From DAOUBP01 sp034432655 (lineage in GTDB: Bacteria; Chloroflexota; Anaerolineae; CG2-30-64-16): a stretch of 34,436 nucleotides of DNA. Below the pieces are notes generated by a model. That model was not told the DNA's origin, did not search any database, and was given only the letters and a program-made list of their open reading frames with translations. The position numbers and the translations under genes are program-made. Every line of letters starts with the position of its first letter. The first letter of the stretch is position 1. Shown one piece after another: positions 31,901-34,436 of the stretch. The stretch lies in assembly GCA_034432655.1 (NCBI GenBank), contig DAOUBP010000110.1, positions 1 to 34,436 on the forward strand, read 5' to 3'.

Positions 31901-33082
31901 ATGAGCCTGAGCTCGCGCGAGCGTTTGCTCACCGCGCTGAACCATCGTGAGCCCGATCGCGTGCCGTTTGACCTGGGCAGCACGCAGGTGACGGGGATCC
32001 ATGTCGTCGCCTATCGGGGGTTGCGAGCGGCGCTGGGTCTGCCCCCGGTCGCGGTGCGGATGTGCGATGTCATTCAAGGGCTGGCCCTGCCCGACGATGA
32101 TCTGATCCGGTGCCTTGGCGTGGATGTGCGCGGGCTTTTCCCGCTGAACAGCCACCTGCCCGCTCCGGAGATCACCGATTGGGACGCGTTCGGCGAGAAC
32201 ACCGGGGACGCCTGGTGCTATCGCGATGAGTGGGGTATTACCCACGTCCGGCCCAGGCCTGCAGGCCTCTATTTCAGCATCATCGCCGTGCCGTTGGCCG
32301 ACCCCGAGGTGACGGTGCACGACATCGAGCGTCTCCGCTGGCCGGACCTGGCCGATCCGGCGCGCATCGCCGGCCTGCGCGAGACGGCCGAGCGTTACCG
32401 CGCCGCTGGCTATGCAGTGGTCCTTAAAGATCCGTTTGCGGGCATTTTCGAGTTCGCGCAACGTATCGTCGGGATGGCCAACCTGCTCACCTTGATGGCA
32501 GCCAACCGGCCGGTGGCCGAGGCGCTGTTCGACAAGCTGCTGGCGTTGAAGCTGGCTTTCTGGGAGCTGGCGTTGCCCCGCCTGGCCGACGTGGTGGATG
32601 TGATCACCTACGCCGATGACTACGGCTCCCAGCAGTCGCAGCTTATCTCTCCGCGCATGTTCCGGGAGCAGATCAAGCCGCGGCTCAAGGTTCTCTTTGC
32701 ACGGCTACAGCAGTTGGCACCTGCCGCCTTCCGCTTCTTCCACTCCGACGGCAACGTGCGTCCGCTGTTGCCCGACTTCATCGAGATCGGCGTCCAGGTC
32801 CTCAACCCGGTGCATGTCCGGGCCAGGGGGATGGAGCCAGCCGGGCTCAAGCGTGACTTCGGCGACGCCCTGGCCTTCTGGGGCGGTGGGGTGGACACCC
32901 AGGACGTGTTGCCCCACGGCACGCCCGCGGAGGTGAAGGACGATGTCCGCCGCAACATCGAAGCGCTGGCACCTGGGGGCGGCTTCGTCTTCAACACTGT
33001 GCACAACATCCAGGCCGACGTGCCGCCGGAAAATGTGGTGGCGATGGTTGAAGCACTACGGGAGTATGGAGGGTACTCATGA
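31901..33082 (+). CDS. URO-D-family protein, paralog 2
   Basis: This 393-residue URO-D superfamily TIM barrel opens MSLSSRERLLTALNHREPDRVPFDLGS, in two parts, with the NHREPDRVP motif that typifies the MtaA/CmuA-like and sugar-locus members. It has TYADDYGSQQSQLISPRMFREQIKPR, given in part, and FFHSDGNVRPLL, where HSDG and the following Asp supply likely ligand-binding residues. GGVDTQDVLPHGTPAEVKDDVRR and FVFNTVHNIQADVPPENV are also family features. It is only distantly similar to paralog 1. ATG 31901 has ACGGAG upstream. The stop overlaps the next gene as ATGA. Function is unknown; heme synthesis is improbable in this context. Confidence 0.85.
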   Translation: MSLSSRERLLTALNHREPDRVPFDLGSTQVTGIHVVAYRGLRAALGLPPVAVRMCDVIQGLALPDDDLIRCLGVDVRGLFPLNSHLPAPEITDWDAFGENTGDAWCYRDEWGITHVRPRPAGLYFSIIAVPLADPEVTVHDIERLRWPDLADPARIAGLRETAERYRAAGYAVVLKDPFAGIFEFAQRIVGMANLLTLMAANRPVAEALFDKLLALKLAFWELALPRLADVVDVITYADDYGSQQSQLISPRMFREQIKPRLKVLFARLQQLAPAAFRFFHSDGNVRPLLPDFIEIGVQVLNPVHVRARGMEPAGLKRDFGDALAFWGGGVDTQDVLPHGTPAEVKDDVRRNIEALAPGGGFVFNTVHNIQADVPPENVVAMVEALREYGGYS

Positions 33083-34053
33083 AAGTCCTCTTCATCGGGG
33101 GCACAGGGGTGATCAGCTCGGCGTGTTCTGAGCTGGCACTGGCCCGCGGCATCGAGTTGTACTTGCTCAATCGAGGGGCATCGGCGCGGCCGGCGCCGGC
33201 CGGCGCGCGTTTGCTGCATGCGGACATCCGGGACCTCTCTGCCGCAGGGGAGGTGCTGGCCGGCCAGCGTTTCGACGTGGTGGTGGATTGGATCGCGTAC
33301 CGGCCGGAGCACGTGGCAGCCGATATCGCGCTGTTCCGGGGCCGGATCGGGCAGTACATCTTCATCAGTTCGGCGTCCGCCTACCAGAAGCCCGTCCCCA
33401 GCCTGCCCATCACCGAGTCCACCTTGCTGGACAACCCCTTCTGGCAGTACTCGCGGGACAAGATCGCGTGCGAGATGCTGTTGGTGAAGGCGTATCGGGA
33501 AGAGAAGTTTCCGTTCACTATTGTGCGGCCTTCACACACCTATGATCGCACCAAGCTGCCCCTGGCCGGCGGCTACACCTCGGTAGCGCGCATGCGCCAG
33601 GGCAAGCCTGTGGTGGTGCATGGGGATGGCACTTCTCTTTGGGTGTTGACCCATCACCGCGATTTTGCCGTGGGGCTGGTGGGCTTACTGGGCAACCCGC
33701 GCGCGGTCGGCGAAGCGTTCCACATCACCTCCGACGAGTTGCTCACCTGGAACCAGATCTACACCATCGTCGGCCGCGCAGCCGGGGTCGAGCCCCAGCT
33801 GGTGCACGTCCCTTCGGACGTCATCGCCCGCCACGACCCGGAGTGGGGCGCCAGCCTGTTGGGCGACAAGGCGCACAGCGTCATCTTCGACAACAGCAAG
33901 ATCAAGCGTTTTGTGCCCGCCTTTGCGGCGTCCATCCCCTTCGCGCGAGGAGCTGAGGAGATCATGGCCTGGTACGACGCCGACCCCGCCCGGCAGGTCG
34001 TGGATGCGCGGCTGGACGCGTTGATGGATGAGCTGGTCGCGCGCTGGGGATGA
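33079..34053 (+). CDS. NAD-dependent epimerase/dehydratase (extended SDR)
   Basis: This 324-residue extended SDR has the nucleotide-binding GGTGVIS (7-13), followed by LLNRG at the end of beta2. The catalytic Ser is in FISSASAYQ, with Tyr124 and Lys128 in YSRDK, where the Y-x-x-x-K pair is intact. TIVRPSHTYD and the LWVLTHHRDFAVGLVGLL segment resemble nucleotide-sugar or CSP41-like members. The likely substrate is a sugar or sugar-derived compound from the same pathway. ATG 33079 overlaps the URO-D stop (ATGA), so the two proteins are probably made together. An overlapping small ORF begins at its stop codon. Confidence 0.9.
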   Translation: MKVLFIGGTGVISSACSELALARGIELYLLNRGASARPAPAGARLLHADIRDLSAAGEVLAGQRFDVVVDWIAYRPEHVAADIALFRGRIGQYIFISSASAYQKPVPSLPITESTLLDNPFWQYSRDKIACEMLLVKAYREEKFPFTIVRPSHTYDRTKLPLAGGYTSVARMRQGKPVVVHGDGTSLWVLTHHRDFAVGLVGLLGNPRAVGEAFHITSDELLTWNQIYTIVGRAAGVEPQLVHVPSDVIARHDPEWGASLLGDKAHSVIFDNSKIKRFVPAFAASIPFARGAEEIMAWYDADPARQVVDARLDALMDELVARWG

Positions 34054-34157
34054 CATCGAGCACACCTTTTCTGCCCTTTCAGGTTGTGTTCAACTCGCGC
34101 GGGTGGCACAAGACGGCGGGCATCTTCTTCGGTACGGAGCGTGAGCCGGGCGGATAG
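34050..34157 (+). CDS. possible small protein, 35 aa
   Basis: ATG 34050 overlaps the epimerase stop (ATGA). The frame runs 35 codons to TAG 34157 and encodes MTSSTPFLPFQVVFNSRGWH followed by KTAGIFFGTEREPGG. The overlap geometry matches other junctions in the locus, but the length is short and no family is recognised. Confidence 0.3.
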   Translation: MTSSTPFLPFQVVFNSRGWHKTAGIFFGTEREPGG

Positions 34158-34165
34158 TTTGTAGT

Positions 34166-34194
34166 TTGGACCTCTTGTGATCTTGTGCCATAAT
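34166..34194 (+). promoter_or_regulatory. possible promoter for the secreted-protein gene
   Basis: TTGGAC (34166-34171) and CATAAT (34189-34194) are spaced by 17 bp in the AT-richer stretch before the last gene. The matches are 4/6 and 5/6, so this is tentative. The rest of the 34158-34270 gap shows nothing else clear beyond a TAGTTTGTAGTTT run near 34156. Confidence 0.4.
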
Positions 34195-34270
34195 TTGTAT
34201 GTCGTTGCGCGCGCTTCGTCCCTCGCGCCGGATCTCGATATCCTTTCAAACCACTTGAACAGGAGATTGC

Positions 34271-34436
34271 ATGATGAAAAACTCTTCCCCTTCCGCCCTC
34301 ATCTTGCGCGTCCTGGTCGTCCTGGCGTTCATGTTGTCCCTTGTACCCGCGGGCCTGGCCGCGCCGGCCGCGCCGCTGGCGGCTATTTCCCTCACCGGCG
34401 GCGCCTACACGCAGAACTTCGACACTCTGGCCAGCT
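34271..34436 (+). CDS. secreted protein, N-terminal part (cut by window edge)
   Basis: Fifty-five codons are visible. ATG 34271 (or 34274) follows AGGAGA. The first 31 residues form a Sec signal peptide with a polar start, a hydrophobic core LRVLVVLAFMLSLVP and an AxA-like end (GLAAPA). The mature start ISLTGGAYTQNFDTLAS resembles the opening of bacterial extracellular lamin-tail, nuclease or adhesin-type proteins, which carry a beta-sandwich near the N-terminus. The remainder lies outside the window, so the function is not assignable. Confidence 0.65.
   Translation, partial: MMKNSSPSALILRVLVVLAFMLSLVPAGLAAPAAPLAAISLTGGAYTQNFDTLAS

Noticed and set aside
34175..34194. Promoter with TTGTGA as the -35 box
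   Set aside because: The spacer to CATAAT is only 8 bp; TTGGAC at 17 bp is the better, though weak, alternative.

Overview
The window looks like a chromosomal segment of a high-G+C Gram-negative-type bacterium, most likely a member of the Chloroflexota (Anaerolineae/Caldilineae-like). This is a judgement from gene content, lipoprotein-anchored ABC binding proteins, purine-rich intergenic repeats and overall protein style; no rRNA or other decisive marker is present. Nearly all of the sequence is coding, with tight ATGA overlaps and good Shine-Dalgarno sites.

Layout. (1) 150-1478, minus: an MFS exporter. (2) 1562-7713, plus: a strong promoter and a long leader, then a complete branched-chain amino-acid (Liv/HAAT) ABC transporter (binding lipoprotein, two permeases, two ATPases) followed by alanine racemase. 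(3) 7740-10900, minus: an operon read from a near-consensus promoter at 10954-10983: DUF4870-type membrane protein, RecJ exonuclease, small membrane protein, NagD-like HAD phosphatase. (4) 11165-13202, plus: fmt and a class I mannose-6-phosphate isomerase; fmt carries an in-frame minisatellite. (5) 13191-13352: tRNA-Pro(GGG) with its own promoter and a following hairpin. (6) 13376-15912: a PdtaS-like HisKA_2 sensor kinase, an ANTAR response regulator (RNA-binding antiterminator type) and rpiB, ended by a strong terminator. (7) 16028-34053: a long catabolic locus opened by a LacI-type regulator with its own promoter and a probable operator. It encodes two URO-D-family proteins, a tagaturonate-epimerase (UxaE) family enzyme, a five-component oligopeptide/oligosaccharide-type ABC importer, a saccharopine-dehydrogenase-like reductase, a divergent NagA/NagB pair, a 14-TM-type MFS protein and an NAD-dependent epimerase. 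The likely theme is uptake and breakdown of amino-sugar and uronate-containing glycan fragments. (8) 34271-end: the start of a secreted protein.

The most unusual part is 27367-28440. A Y1 (IS200/RAYT-like) transposase gene sits among REP-like hairpins, a 177-bp in-frame duplication and dense GCGAAT tandem arrays. These repeats stay open in frame with nagA for 143 codons, and no start codon lies near the conserved NagA domain, so nagA appears either to be made with a long acidic S-F-G-E/D repeat extension or to have lost its native start. Related 8-bp GCGAAT arrays mark the ends of the next genes and supply or abut their stop codons. Other points of interest are large hairpins between the binding-protein gene and the first permease gene in both ABC operons, a 25-codon leader ORF that overlaps the start of the second binding protein, and a perfect 14-nt complement of the 16S rRNA tail in the liv leader with no start codon beside it.
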